A stretch of 64,000 bases of DNA from Streptomyces sp. NRRL F-5122. Its GTDB lineage: Bacteria > Actinomycetota > Actinomycetes > Streptomycetales > Streptomycetaceae. The first letter of the stretch is position 1. Each line of letters begins with the position of its first letter. Below, in pieces: positions 24,966-33,800 of the stretch. The stretch lies in contig NZ_LMWH01000015.1 in the NCBI RefSeq assembly GCF_001507435.1, positions 141,735-205,734 of the forward strand, in the 5' to 3' direction. Under the pieces are notes generated by a model. That model worked only from the letters and a program-made list of their open reading frames with translations, did no database searches and was not told the DNA's origin. The position numbers were made by a program, and so were the translations under genes.

Positions 24966-26567
24966 TCAGCGGACACCGTCCATCGCCTCGCCGAGCAGCG
25001 CGTGAGCCGTTGCCAGCGCGACGGCACGGTCGGCGGGGATCAGCCCGATGCGGGTACGCCTGTCCAGCAGGTCGGCGGCGTCGAGCGCCCCCTCGTGGCG
25101 CACGGCCCACAACAGTTCGGCGCGGGTGGTCGGGTGGCACGGGAGGACGGAGCCGGCGAGGTCCGGTTCGCCCGTGGCCAGGGCATGGACGGCCTCCGCC
25201 TCGGTGCCGTAACGGCTGATCAGGCGTTGCGGCGCGCGCAGGGCGGCCAGCACCCGCGGCGCTGCCGCGCCGACCAGCGGCACCGTCGCGGTGGGGGAGG
25301 GGCCCGCGGAAAGCCGGTGGGCGGCGACCGCGGCGTCGACCGCATCCTCGGCCATGCGCCGGTAGGTGGTCAGCTTGCCGCCGACCACGGTGATCACGCC
25401 CTCCGGCGAGGTGAGGACGGCGTGTTTGCGGGAGATGTCGGCGGTGCCGGTCGCCGTGCCGGAGCCTGTGGTCGTCGTGGTGTCCAGCAGAGGGCGCAGT
25501 CCGGCGAAGGCACCCACCACGTCGTCGCGGTGGACCGGCACGTCCAGGGCGGAGCCGAGGACGTCGAGCAGGAAGCCGATATCGGTTTCCGGGACCTCGG
25601 GGACGTCCGGGATGTCGCCGTCGACGGGCTCGTCGGTGAGTCCCACGTAGACCCGGCCGTCCCCCTGCGGCAGGACGAGGACGAAGCGGTTGGTCTCGCC
25701 CGGGATCGGGATGTGCAGGCCGGCCGGCAGGGAGCCGAAGCGGTCCGCGCGCAGCACGAGGTGGGTGCCGCGCGAGGGCCGTATGCGCACGCCGTCCACG
25801 AGGCCGCCTGCCCAGACGCCGGTGGCGTTGATCACCGCCCGGGCCCGGATCTCGCCCTCCTCACCGGTGAGTTCGTCGCGAACGCGGGCGCCGGAGCGGG
25901 TGAGTTCGAGCGCGCGCATCCGGGTCAGGATGCGGGCGCCGTGCGCCGCCGCCGTGCGGGCGATCGCGGTGACCAGCCGGGCGTCGTCGGTCACGCGTCC
26001 GTCCCAGGACAGCAGGCCGCCGCGGAGTCCGGCGCCGCGCAGTGACGGGGCGAGATGGCGGGTTTCGGCCGCGGAGAGCCGGCGCGGCGCGGGTAGTGTC
26101 GTCCGGGCCGTGCGCGCCGCGAGGCGCAGTGTGTCCCCGGCGCGGAACCCGGCCCACGCCAGGGCGGCCTGCGGTCGGGAGACCAGGGGGGTGAGGGGCA
26201 GTACGAACGGCTGGGCGCGTACCAGATGGGGCGCGGTGCGCTCCATCAGGACCCCCCGCTCGCGTGCGCTTTCGTGGGCGACGTCGAACTGGGCGGAGGC
26301 GAGGTAGCGCAGTCCCCCGTGGATGAGCTTGGAACTCCAGCGGGAGGTTCCGAAGGCGAGGTCGTGGGTGTCCACCGCGGCGACCGTCAGTCCCCGGGCG
26401 GCGGCGTCCAGTGCCGCTCCGGCGCCGGTCGCGCCGAGTCCCACAACCAGGACGTCCACGGCCGAACCGTCGGTGGACAGGGCCAGTTCGCGTCGGCGGC
26501 GGGCGGCGTTGAGGGATGTGCCCGGAGGCGGGGCCGCGGGCATGGACGGAGTGCTGCTGGTGCTCAT
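24966..26567 (-). CDS. glpD: Glycerol-3-phosphate dehydrogenase (FAD)
   Basis: 533-aa membrane-associated flavoenzyme oxidising sn-glycerol 3-phosphate to dihydroxyacetone phosphate and passing electrons to quinone. The FAD-binding fold VLVVGLGATGAGAALDAAARG begins near residue 38, followed by the GlpD signature FGTSRWSSKLIHGGLRYL, and the C-terminal TTYRRMAEDAVDAA. Its ATG overlaps the stop of the upstream TetR gene (ATGA), so the two are one operon with TetR first. The divergent partner genes encode an alkyl-DHAP-synthase-like enzyme and a lipid kinase, which suggests a role in glycerolipid or ether-lipid precursor supply rather than plain glycerol catabolism; this part is inference. Confidence 0.9.
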   Translation of the reverse strand: MSTSSTPSMPAAPPPGTSLNAARRRRELALSTDGSAVDVLVVGLGATGAGAALDAAARGLTVAAVDTHDLAFGTSRWSSKLIHGGLRYLASAQFDVAHESARERGVLMERTAPHLVRAQPFVLPLTPLVSRPQAALAWAGFRAGDTLRLAARTARTTLPAPRRLSAAETRHLAPSLRGAGLRGGLLSWDGRVTDDARLVTAIARTAAAHGARILTRMRALELTRSGARVRDELTGEEGEIRARAVINATGVWAGGLVDGVRIRPSRGTHLVLRADRFGSLPAGLHIPIPGETNRFVLVLPQGDGRVYVGLTDEPVDGDIPDVPEVPETDIGFLLDVLGSALDVPVHRDDVVGAFAGLRPLLDTTTTTGSGTATGTADISRKHAVLTSPEGVITVVGGKLTTYRRMAEDAVDAAVAAHRLSAGPSPTATVPLVGAAAPRVLAALRAPQRLISRYGTEAEAVHALATGEPDLAGSVLPCHPTTRAELLWAVRHEGALDAADLLDRRTRIGLIPADRAVALATAHALLGEAMDGVR

Positions 26568-27163
26568 GGCGTCAGGGTCCTCTCGAGGATGGTCCGCAGT
26601 TCTCCGTAGAAGGCCTCGGGGCTCAGCTCGTCGTCGCCCTCGTCGGTCATGGTGCGCAGGGACAGCGTGAAGGACTGGGCGACCAGGAGCAGCGCCCTGG
26701 CCTGGCGTTGGGGGTGTCCGGGGCGTACCGAGCCGTCGGTGTGGCCCTTTTCGACGGAGTCGGCGAGAAGTTCGAGGAGGGCTTCCTGGCTCGCCCCGCG
26801 CCGGTCGAGCACATAGGGGAGCAGCAGTTCGGGGTCGACGTCGACGATCTTGCGAAAGAGCGGATGGCGGCGAAAGGCGTCGACCCCCCGGACGAGCCCT
26901 TCCACGATCAGGGTGCGTGCGCTCGTTCCCGGTTCGGGCTCGGGCATCGCGCGGGTGGCCGCCTCGATCCACTCCCGGGTCATCAAGTCCCCGACCAGGG
27001 TCCGCACATCGGGCCAGCGGCGGTACAGGGTCATCCGGGAGACACCCGCGCGGCGGGCCACGTCCGTGAGGGTGGTACGCCGGACGCCGACGGCCAGGAC
27101 GCAGTCGCGTACCGCGTCGAGTACCGGATCGCTGTCCGAGGCGTTGTGACGAATAGGCGTCAT
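26564..27163 (-). CDS. TetR-family repressor of the glycerolipid module
   Basis: 199-aa regulator. The N-terminal helix-turn-helix is RTTLTDVARRAGVSRMTLYRRWPDV; the C-terminal helices form the ligand domain. It begins 74 bases from the divergent alkyl-DHAP-synthase-like gene, and a 15-bp dyad (27164-27178) touches its start codon, so it probably represses itself, glpD and the divergent pair. The same position in M. tuberculosis is held by the TetR-type Rv2250c (from memory). The inducer is unknown; an acyl or glycerolipid intermediate is plausible. Confidence 0.88.
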   Translation of the reverse strand: MTPIRHNASDSDPVLDAVRDCVLAVGVRRTTLTDVARRAGVSRMTLYRRWPDVRTLVGDLMTREWIEAATRAMPEPEPGTSARTLIVEGLVRGVDAFRRHPLFRKIVDVDPELLLPYVLDRRGASQEALLELLADSVEKGHTDGSVRPGHPQRQARALLLVAQSFTLSLRTMTDEGDDELSPEAFYGELRTILERTLTP

Positions 27164-27178
27164 GTGTCACAGTGTAAC
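27164..27178. promoter_or_regulatory. Operator candidate for the TetR repressor
   Basis: GTGTCACAGTGTAAC is an imperfect 15-bp palindrome (GTnnCAC-n-GTGnnAC) immediately upstream of the TetR start codon and inside the divergent promoter. Position and symmetry fit TetR autoregulation. Confidence 0.5.
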
Positions 27179-27236
27179 GCGCCCTGTGGCCGTGCAGGGC
27201 GGCACTTCGTCGAGACGACCGGTGAGGACAAGCACC

Positions 27237-28829
27237 ATGGACATGCTGTGGAGCGGCTGGGGAGACCCGGCCAGGGCGACGCCGCTGCCCGACACGGTGA
27301 TCGGGCTGCTGCGCGACATGCTCGGAGTCAAGCCCCGCAGCGCCGAACCCGTCGCACTGGACGAGATCTCCGTACCCGAGTCACCCCTGGATGCCGCCGT
27401 GCGCCAGGCTCTGCTCGCCGCCGTCGGCGGCGAGCACCTGCGGACCGACGCGGAGTCGCGCATCCGGCACATGCGAGGCAAGTCCACCCCCGATCTGCTG
27501 CGCATCCGCGAGGGCGACACCACCGACATCCCCGCGGCCGTGGTGCTCCCGGCGAGCCACGACGAGGTCCTCGCGGTGCTCAAGGCCTGTGTCGTGCACG
27601 ACGTGGCCGTCGTGCCGTTCGGCGGCGGAACCTCGGTCGTCGGCGGCCTCGCCCCCGAGGGGCGGCGACTCTTCGTCGCGCTCGACCTGCGCCGTATGGA
27701 CGCACTGCTCGCCCTCGACCCGGTCTCCCGCACCGCCACCCTGCAACCCGGTCTGAGGGCTCCGCACGCCGAAGCGCTCCTGGCCGAGCACGGCTTCACC
27801 CTCGGTCACTTCCCCCAGTCCTACGAGTGGGCGACGATCGGCGGTTTCGCCGCCGCGCGCTCCAGCGGACAGGCGTCCGCCGGCTACGGCCGGTTCGACG
27901 AGATGGTGCTCGGCCTCACCGTCGCCACCCCGGCCGGCACCCTCGAGGCCGGACGCGCTCCGCGGTCGGCCGCCGGTCCCGATCTGCGGCAGCTCGTCCT
28001 CGGATCCGAAGGCGCGTTCGGGGTCATCACCTCCGTGACCGTGCGGATCCGCCCCGTCCCGCGGATCCGCCGCTACGAAGGCTGGCGCTTCGACTCCTTC
28101 GAGGCCGGTGCCGCCGCCCTGCGGCGTCTGGCCCAGGACGGGCCCCGGCCGACCGTACTGCGTCTGTCGGACGAGACCGAGACGCTGGTCGGTCTCGCCC
28201 AGCCCGACGCCATCGGTTCCGCCGGGGCGGAGCAGGCCGCCGGATGCCTCGCGATCGCGGGCTACGAGGGTACCGAGGAGGACACCTCGTACCGACGGGA
28301 GCGGGCGGCGGTGGTCCTGAGCGAGTGCGGTGGTACCTGTGTGGGGCCGGAGCCCGGGGAGCGCTGGGCCCATGGCCGCTACTCGGCGCCCTATCTGCGG
28401 GACGCGCTGCTCGACGCGGGTGCGTTCGCCGAGACGTTGGAGACCGCGGCCTTCTGGTCACGCCTCCCCGAGCTGTACGCCTCAGTCCGCGAGGCCCTCA
28501 TCGGCACGCTCAGCGCCTCGGGCACCCCGCCGCTGGTGATGTGCCACATCTCGCACGTCTACGAAAACGGCGCCTCGCTCTACTTCACCGTGGTCTCCGC
28601 CCAGGGTGACGATCCCGTGGCACACTGGGCGCCCGCCAAACAGGCCGCCAACGAGGCGATCATGGCGGCGGGCGGCACGATCAGCCACCACCACGGTGTG
28701 GGCACCGACCACCGCGACTGGTACGTCCAGGAGGCCGGACTGCTCGCAGTCGACGCCCTCCAGGCGGTCAAGCGGCGTCTCGACCCCACCGGGCTGCTCA
28801 ACCCCGGCGTCCTGCTGCCGGCCGACTGA
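27237..28829 (+). CDS. Alkyldihydroxyacetonephosphate synthase-like FAD oxidase
   Basis: 530-aa VAO/PCMH-fold flavoprotein. The FAD-binding loop is VVPFGGGTSVVGG, the substrate-side segment is LGHFPQSYEWATIGGFAAARSSGQASAGYGR, and the active-site histidine cluster is ISHHHGVGTDH; all match alkyl-DHAP synthases, which swap the acyl chain of acyl-DHAP for a fatty alcohol. Bacterial homologues with this name have mostly not been tested, so D-lactate/2-hydroxyacid oxidation is an alternative. ATG 27237 has GTGAGGA nearby. It leads a two-gene operon with a lipid kinase, opposite glpD. Confidence 0.85.
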   Translation: MDMLWSGWGDPARATPLPDTVIGLLRDMLGVKPRSAEPVALDEISVPESPLDAAVRQALLAAVGGEHLRTDAESRIRHMRGKSTPDLLRIREGDTTDIPAAVVLPASHDEVLAVLKACVVHDVAVVPFGGGTSVVGGLAPEGRRLFVALDLRRMDALLALDPVSRTATLQPGLRAPHAEALLAEHGFTLGHFPQSYEWATIGGFAAARSSGQASAGYGRFDEMVLGLTVATPAGTLEAGRAPRSAAGPDLRQLVLGSEGAFGVITSVTVRIRPVPRIRRYEGWRFDSFEAGAAALRRLAQDGPRPTVLRLSDETETLVGLAQPDAIGSAGAEQAAGCLAIAGYEGTEEDTSYRRERAAVVLSECGGTCVGPEPGERWAHGRYSAPYLRDALLDAGAFAETLETAAFWSRLPELYASVREALIGTLSASGTPPLVMCHISHVYENGASLYFTVVSAQGDDPVAHWAPAKQAANEAIMAAGGTISHHHGVGTDHRDWYVQEAGLLAVDALQAVKRRLDPTGLLNPGVLLPAD

Positions 28830-28893
28830 TCCCGTTCCGTCCACCCGACCACCGTCCGTCCACGATCCGTCAGGCGCCTTCGGAGGCACACCG

Positions 28894-29772
28894 ATGCGAC
28901 AATTCACCGCCATCGTCAACCCCACCGCCGGCGGATCCAACGGGGTCGCGACGCTGCTGAGCGTGGCCCGGCTGCTGCGGGAGGCCGGGGCCGAGCTGGA
29001 GACGGAGTACAGCAGCAGTCTGGCCCACGCCCAGGACCTGGCACGGCAGGCCGGAGAACGGCAGCGGGTGGTCCTGGCCGTGGGTGGTGACGGCATCGTG
29101 GGCGGTATCGGTGGGGCCCTCAGCGGCACCGACACCGTCTTCGGCATCGTTCCGGCGGGCCGCGGCAACGACTTCGCCCGCGCGCTCGGCCTTTCCGCCG
29201 ACCCGGCCGAGCTGGCCGAGGCGCTGCTCCACCACGAGCCGCGGCGTGTGGACACCATCGAGGTGGAGTCAGCACGGGGCCGCACCGTCGCGCTCGGCAG
29301 CGTGTACGCGGGTGTCGACGCGCTCGCCAACCGCCATGCCAATCACGCGAAACTCCTGAGCGGAGCCGCCTCCTACTACGCGGGCGGACTGCGGGCGGTC
29401 GCGACCTGGCGCCCGGCCACCTACCGGATCACCGTCGACGGCGAAGAACTCACGCACCACGGCTACACCGTGGTGGCTGCCAACTCCGCCTTCTACGGCT
29501 CCGGCCGCATCATCGCCCCCGGGGCACGCGTCGACGACGGCCTGCTGGAGGTCGTGATGATCCGCCATGCGCCTCGCCGGCTCTTCTTCGCCCTGATGAA
29601 CGAGCTCAAGACCGGCGCGCACGTCCACCGGCGCGAAGTACGGATCGTACGGGGCGCGGAGATCCGCATGGAGGCCGACCGCGACGTGCCCTACGGGACC
29701 GACGGGGAGGTGGACGCCGTCCTCCCCGTGACGGCCAGAGTCCTGCCCGGGGCGCTCGCGGTGCTGTGCTGA
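28894..29772 (+). CDS. Diacylglycerol kinase-like lipid kinase
   Basis: 292-aa DAGK/YegS-type kinase. The nucleotide-binding loop is VGGDGIVGGIGGAL (GGDGT motif with Ile in place of Thr), followed by IVPAGRGNDFARALG and the C-terminal DGLLEVVMIRHA. It phosphorylates a lipid alcohol, probably diacylglycerol, at the membrane face. GGAGG at 28882-28886 precedes ATG 28894. It follows the alkyl-DHAP-synthase-like gene by 64 bp. The M. tuberculosis counterpart in the same order, Rv2252, is reported as a diacylglycerol kinase involved in phosphatidylinositol mannoside formation (from memory). Confidence 0.88.
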   Translation: MRQFTAIVNPTAGGSNGVATLLSVARLLREAGAELETEYSSSLAHAQDLARQAGERQRVVLAVGGDGIVGGIGGALSGTDTVFGIVPAGRGNDFARALGLSADPAELAEALLHHEPRRVDTIEVESARGRTVALGSVYAGVDALANRHANHAKLLSGAASYYAGGLRAVATWRPATYRITVDGEELTHHGYTVVAANSAFYGSGRIIAPGARVDDGLLEVVMIRHAPRRLFFALMNELKTGAHVHRREVRIVRGAEIRMEADRDVPYGTDGEVDAVLPVTARVLPGALAVLC

Positions 29773-29821
29773 ACGCCCCGGCCGGTCGTCGCCGCCGAAC
29801 ATGGTCGAGCTCCTCGGGAGA

Positions 29822-30214
29822 TCACGCCGCCGGGCCCGATGTGCCGCCCCCGCGGCCCGAGCGGTAGAGGCTCCAGCGCGCCAACGGCTGCAGTGCGTCC
29901 ACCAGAGCCCGGCCGTCCTGGGACAGCCGGTAGCGGATCTGCACGGGGGTCGTGGGCGTGACGGTGCGCTGGATGAGACCCGCCGCTTCGAGTTCCTTCA
30001 GGCGCTGTGAGAGCAACCGGTCGGAGATACCGTCGATCACGGCCCGGAAGTCGCCGAACCGGGAGGCCCCCTGGCGGGCCGCGCTCAGGATCGAACCCGT
30101 CCAGCGGCGCCCGATCAGCTCGAGGGCGTCCTGGAAGCTCGGGCAGCTGTCGTCGTGGATGGAACGACGCTCGAGGGACGGGGGTGCGGCGGGAGACGAC
30201 TCGATGGGGTTCAC
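29822..30214 (-). CDS. HxlR-family regulator (first)
   Basis: 130-aa winged-helix regulator. SCPSFQDALELIGRRWTGSIL carries the conserved N-terminal Cys of redox- or electrophile-sensing HxlR proteins; the DNA-binding wing is GISDRLLSQRLKELEAAGLIQR. GTG 30214 is the start. A 31-bp imperfect palindrome overlaps that codon. Divergent from the F420-type oxidoreductase and flavin oxidase operon, which it probably controls. HypR and QorR/YodB-type relatives sense quinones, diamide or hypochlorite through this Cys; that mechanism is inferred here. Confidence 0.88.
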   Translation of the reverse strand: MNPIESSPAAPPSLERRSIHDDSCPSFQDALELIGRRWTGSILSAARQGASRFGDFRAVIDGISDRLLSQRLKELEAAGLIQRTVTPTTPVQIRYRLSQDGRALVDALQPLARWSLYRSGRGGGTSGPAA

Positions 30215-30243
30215 TTACAAAAGGTTAGCACCTTACTTGAAGT
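30213..30243. promoter_or_regulatory. HxlR operator candidate (31-bp dyad)
   Basis: An imperfect palindrome with outer arms ACTT/AAGT and inner arms AAGGT-TAGC-ACCTT (inner part 30220-30234). It lies across the start codon of the HxlR gene and 36 bases before the divergent gene at 30279. Confidence 0.6.
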
Positions 30244-30278
30244 TTGGTCTGTGAGGCGTTCCCCCGCACCGTGGACGC

Positions 30279-31178
30279 ATGACCGACTACGGACGCCCTC
30301 TCTCCTTCGGGGTGAGCCTCGACCCCGCGGCCGACGCCGTGCACCGGACCCGGCGCCTCGCCCGTGCGGCGGAGGACCACGGCCTGGAGTACCTCGCCGT
30401 CCAGGACCACCCCTACCAGCCCGGCCATCTGGACACCTGGACCCTGATCACGCACCTGGCCGCGGCAACGGACCACATCACGTTCCTCACCGACGTGGCC
30501 GATCTGCAGCTTCGCCCGCCGGCCATGCTGGCCAAGGCGGCCGCGTCGCTCGCCGTCCTCACCGATGGCCGGCTCCAGCTCGGTGTCGGCGGAGGCGGCA
30601 TCCCCGACGCCATCGCGTCGATGGGCGGCCCGGCACGGCGCGGCGAGCCGATGGTCGCCTTCACCGAGGAGTCGCTGACCGTAATGCGCCAGGCGCTGGC
30701 GGGAGGGGTGGTCCGGCTGCGGAGCCCGCACCATTCCGTCGGCGGATACCAGGCCGGTCCGGTGCCCCCGAAACCCGTCGAACTGTGGCTCGGCGCGCAG
30801 AAGTCCAAGATGCTCGCCGTGACCGGCCGGTCGGCGGACGGCTGGATCTCCCCGCTGAACATCTACGTCCCGCCGCAGCAGGTGCCCTCCCGCCAGCAGA
30901 TCATCGACGAGGCGGCCTCGGCCTCGGGACGCGATCCGCGGACGATCCGCCGCGTCTACAACGTGATCGGCGCGATCGGGGACCACCGGGGAGCCCCGGG
31001 CCTCGTCGGCGACGTGCGGCGGTGGGTGGACACCCTCACCGAGTGGGCCGGCGACCTCGGTTTCGACACCTTCGTCCTCTGGCCTGCCACGGACCCCGAC
31101 CGGCAGGTCGCCCTCTTCGCCGGCGAGGTGGTCCCCGCCGTACGCGAGCGTGTGGCGGCTCTGCGGAGCGGGCGATGA
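30279..31178 (+). CDS. LLM-class (probably F420-dependent) oxidoreductase
   Basis: 299-aa luciferase-like TIM-barrel enzyme. LEYLAVQDHPYQPGHLDTW at the N-terminus, TDVADLQLRPPAMLAKAAASL and GVGGGGIPDAIASMGGP are typical of actinomycete F420-linked members; flavin-dependent monooxygenation is the alternative. It follows an HxlR-regulated promoter, and its stop overlaps the start of the next flavin oxidase (ATGA), so both are translated together. They may act in sequence on one small molecule. Substrate unknown. Confidence 0.82.
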   Translation: MTDYGRPLSFGVSLDPAADAVHRTRRLARAAEDHGLEYLAVQDHPYQPGHLDTWTLITHLAAATDHITFLTDVADLQLRPPAMLAKAAASLAVLTDGRLQLGVGGGGIPDAIASMGGPARRGEPMVAFTEESLTVMRQALAGGVVRLRSPHHSVGGYQAGPVPPKPVELWLGAQKSKMLAVTGRSADGWISPLNIYVPPQQVPSRQQIIDEAASASGRDPRTIRRVYNVIGAIGDHRGAPGLVGDVRRWVDTLTEWAGDLGFDTFVLWPATDPDRQVALFAGEVVPAVRERVAALRSGR

Positions 31179-32482
31179 GCGCCGACCCGGGACCGGCACC
31201 CGCCGAACTCGCCGGGAAGCTGATCACCCCTGACGACAGCCGCTACGGCCTGCTCCGCTCCACCTACACCACCGTGGGCCGCCCGGCCGTGGTCGTCCTG
31301 CCGCAGTCCGCGGCCGACGTCGCCGCGGCACTGCGGATGGCCCGCGAGCGTCGACTCCCACTCGCGGTGCGCAGCGGTGGGCACGGGCTGAGCGGCAGGT
31401 CCACCAACAACGGCGGCCTCGTCGTCGACCTCAGCGCGCTGAGACGGGTCGAGGTGGTCGACCGGGCCGCGCGTCTCGTACGGGTGGAGGCGGGTGCCCG
31501 GTGGGCGCGGGTCGCCCGTGCCCTGGCCCCGCACGGGCTCGCCATCAGCTCCGGCGACCACGGCAACGTCGGAGTCGGCGGCCTGGCCACGGGCGGCGGC
31601 GTCGGATGGCTCGTACGGCACTACGGGCTGACCGTCGACCGCATCCGCGCCGTCGAGGTGGTCCTGGCCGACGGGACGATCACACGAGCCGATCCCGGAA
31701 CCGATCCGGATCTGCTCTGGGTGATGCGCGGCGCGGGCGGCGGCGCGGGCGTCGCGGTGGCCTTCGAGATCGAGGCCGTCGAGTTGCGTGACGTGGGATT
31801 CGCGCAGCTGGCCGTGCCGGTGGATCCGGCCGGTGAGACGCTTCGCCGCTGGGAGTCGGCCATGACACAGGCACCGCGGGAGCTGTCGACGGCGGTGACA
31901 CTGGCGGCCCAGGGATCCTCGGCGACCGCGTTCATCACCGCGGTCGTGGCCTCCGACAGCCCCGCCGCGATCCGCCGGGCCCTGGAGCCGCTCCTCGGGA
32001 TCGGCCGCGTCATGGTCCAGCAGGCCCACCTCGTCCCGTACACCGAGCTGGTCTCGACCGCCCATCTGCACCCCAACACCGGGCAGATGCAGTCCACCAC
32101 GACCAACGGGCTGTTCACCGAGACGGGTCCCGCGACGGCCCGCGCACTGGTGGAGGCGGCGACAGGGCCGCATCCGGTGCTCGTCCAGTTGCGTTCGCTC
32201 GGCGGCGCGTCCCACGACCCGGCCCCGTCCGCCACCGCCTTCGCGCACCGCCATCAGCGGACGCTGGCCGTCGTGTCGGCGTTCCCACCGGACGACCGAC
32301 CGACGGCGGCCGCCGCCTGGGCACGGCTCGCGGCACACGCCGAGGGCGCCTATGTGAACTTCGAGAGCAATCCTGACGAGACGACGTTCGCGCGCGCCTA
32401 CCCGGGGCAGACCGGTGCCCGGGTGGCAGAGCTGTGGAAGCGCTACGACCCCGACGGGCTCCTGCGCGGGCGGGCCGACTGA
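31175..32482 (+). CDS. Berberine-bridge-type FAD-binding oxidoreductase
   Basis: 435-aa PCMH-fold flavoprotein of the BBE group. AVRSGGHGLSGRSTNNGGLVVDLSALR includes the His that can be covalently bound to FAD, and SSGDHGNVGVGGLATGGGVGWLVRHYGL is the second FAD-binding segment. In many relatives the latter begins with a bicovalent Cys (xCxxVG); here GDHGNVGVGG has His/Gly instead, so only single covalent attachment is expected. The C-terminus ends in YDPDGLLRGR, a close variant of the usual YDPxxxFR. No signal peptide. Second gene of the HxlR-controlled pair. Confidence 0.85.
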   Translation: MSADPGPAPAELAGKLITPDDSRYGLLRSTYTTVGRPAVVVLPQSAADVAAALRMARERRLPLAVRSGGHGLSGRSTNNGGLVVDLSALRRVEVVDRAARLVRVEAGARWARVARALAPHGLAISSGDHGNVGVGGLATGGGVGWLVRHYGLTVDRIRAVEVVLADGTITRADPGTDPDLLWVMRGAGGGAGVAVAFEIEAVELRDVGFAQLAVPVDPAGETLRRWESAMTQAPRELSTAVTLAAQGSSATAFITAVVASDSPAAIRRALEPLLGIGRVMVQQAHLVPYTELVSTAHLHPNTGQMQSTTTNGLFTETGPATARALVEAATGPHPVLVQLRSLGGASHDPAPSATAFAHRHQRTLAVVSAFPPDDRPTAAAAWARLAAHAEGAYVNFESNPDETTFARAYPGQTGARVAELWKRYDPDGLLRGRAD

Positions 32483-32582
32483 CGGCCGCCACGGCACACG
32501 AGCGGGAGAGCAGGCGTACGGCGCGGGGTGTGTCCGGGCACGGCGACACCGACGCGGGCTTTCGTTCCGCCCGGCGGCGGGT

Positions 32583-32972
32583 TCACTTCCGGGCCGACTC
32601 CACGCACGTTTCGGTGGCTCCCATGCAGGGCTCGGCATCCGGCAGATGCGTCTGCGCCCACTGCCCGAGCGCCTTGAGCGCGGGCTCGAGTGCGGCCCCG
32701 GACTCCGTCAGCCGATAGGAGACCCGCAGCGGCGGGCCCTCGTCGACCTCGCGCACCACCAGTCCGGCGGCGCCGAGTTCGGCGAGCCGGTCGGAGAGCA
32801 TGCGCTCGCTGAGGCCCGGAATCGCCCGCCGCAGGTCGGCGAAGTGCGCCGGCTGGTCCACGAGCACCGCCACGATCGGGCCGCTCCAACGCTTTCCGAG
32901 CAACTGGAAGACGCGGGTGATGCCGCCGTCCACCTGTTTGCATGCCGCCACGTCGTGACCCTGAGCCGCCAT
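32583..32972 (-). CDS. HxlR-family regulator (second)
   Basis: 129-aa winged-helix protein. A conserved Cys lies at residue 11 (VAACKQVDGG), before the first helix; LGKRWSGPIVAVL and GLSERMLSDRLAELGAAGLVVREV form the DNA-binding core. Divergent from an azoreductase gene with inverted AGCTTACT/AGTAAGCT sites between them. The best-known analogue is the B. subtilis YodB-azoR1 pair, in which an HxlR/DUF24 repressor controls an azoreductase against quinones and diamide. The arrangement here is the same, so quinone-type stress is a reasonable inference. Confidence 0.88.
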   Translation of the reverse strand: MAAQGHDVAACKQVDGGITRVFQLLGKRWSGPIVAVLVDQPAHFADLRRAIPGLSERMLSDRLAELGAAGLVVREVDEGPPLRVSYRLTESGAALEPALKALGQWAQTHLPDAEPCMGATETCVESARK

Positions 32973-32978
32973 GGATAC

Positions 32979-33016
32979 AGCTTACTACCCCGACAGGGGG
33001 TGAAAAAAAGTAAGCT
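32979..33016. promoter_or_regulatory. HxlR operator candidate before the azoreductase gene
   Basis: AGCTTACT (32979-32986) and AGTAAGCT (33009-33016) are perfect inverted copies, 22 bases apart, in the short divergent region. The left arm is 7 bases from the HxlR start. A run of seven A residues at 33003-33009 lies between the arms. Confidence 0.6.
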
Positions 33017-33091
33017 CCTGTGTTAGATATAGCTCTGTACGAATTCTTAGCCCGGCTCGTCCGGGCTCGGGCACGTTCTTTGGAGACCCCC

Positions 33092-33742
33092 ATGGCCACC
33101 CTGCTGCACATCGACTCGTCCGTCTTCTCGGGCGAGGCGTCCGCCTCGCGCGCCGTCACGGACGCCTTCCGCAAGGCCTGGCAGGAACAGCACCCCGACG
33201 GCACGGTCGTCTACCGGGACCTGGCCGCCGAGCCCGTGCCGCACATCACCGCCGATGCGCACACCGCGGGCTTCGCCGACCCCGCCACCCACTCCTCGGA
33301 ACAGGCGGCCGCCTTCGAGGAGCGCATCGCGCTGATCGAGGAGCTGGAGCAGGCGGACGCGGTGCTGATCGGCGCCCCGATGTACAACTACTCGATCCCC
33401 TCGACCCTCAAGGCCTGGCTGGACAACGTGATCCTGTTCGGCCGGACCGCGGGCGAGACGTCCTCCATCAAGGGCCTGCCGGTCACCGTCGTCGCCAGCC
33501 GCGGCGGCTCCTACGCGCCGGGCACGCCGAAGCAGGATTTCGAGTACGTGCAGAACTACCTGCAGGCCGTCCTCGCCGACACGCTCGGGCTGGAACTCGA
33601 CTTCATCGTCCCGGAGCTCACCATGGCCCCGCACAACCCGGCCATGGCCGAGCTGGTCCCGCTCTACGAGGCCTCCCGCGAGCGTGCCTTCGGTGAGGCG
33701 GCCTCCAAGGCCAAGGAGCTCGCCGAGCGACTCGCCGCATAA
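33092..33742 (+). CDS. azoR: FMN-dependent NADH-azoreductase / quinone reductase
   Basis: 216-aa flavodoxin-fold enzyme of the AzoR family. It reduces azo bonds and, more physiologically, quinones by two electrons with NAD(P)H. The FMN phosphate loop SSVFSGEASASRAV, the isoalloxazine-binding APMYNYSIPSTLKAWLDNV, and the SRGGSYAPGT loop are all clear. ATG 33092 follows TGGAGAC. Divergent from its likely repressor (HxlR, 32583-32972). A GC-rich hairpin at 33755-33800 follows the gene. Confidence 0.9.
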   Translation: MATLLHIDSSVFSGEASASRAVTDAFRKAWQEQHPDGTVVYRDLAAEPVPHITADAHTAGFADPATHSSEQAAAFEERIALIEELEQADAVLIGAPMYNYSIPSTLKAWLDNVILFGRTAGETSSIKGLPVTVVASRGGSYAPGTPKQDFEYVQNYLQAVLADTLGLELDFIVPELTMAPHNPAMAELVPLYEASRERAFGEAASKAKELAERLAA

Positions 33743-33754
33743 CCGGCGAGGAGC

Positions 33755-33800
33755 GGAACGCCGTCCACCGCCCGCATCGCCGGGCGCCGGGCGGCGTTCC
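33755..33800 (+). terminator. Terminator hairpin after the azoreductase gene
   Basis: GGAACGCCG (33755-33763) pairs with CGGCGTTCC (33792-33800), with further GC-rich pairing inside. It begins 12 bases after the stop. A C-run rather than a T-run follows, as is common in Streptomyces. Confidence 0.6.

Noticed and set aside
31000..32638. A long reverse-strand frame across the berberine-bridge-type gene
   Set aside because: The forward strand carries clear FAD-binding motifs. The reverse translation is a charged shadow without motifs.
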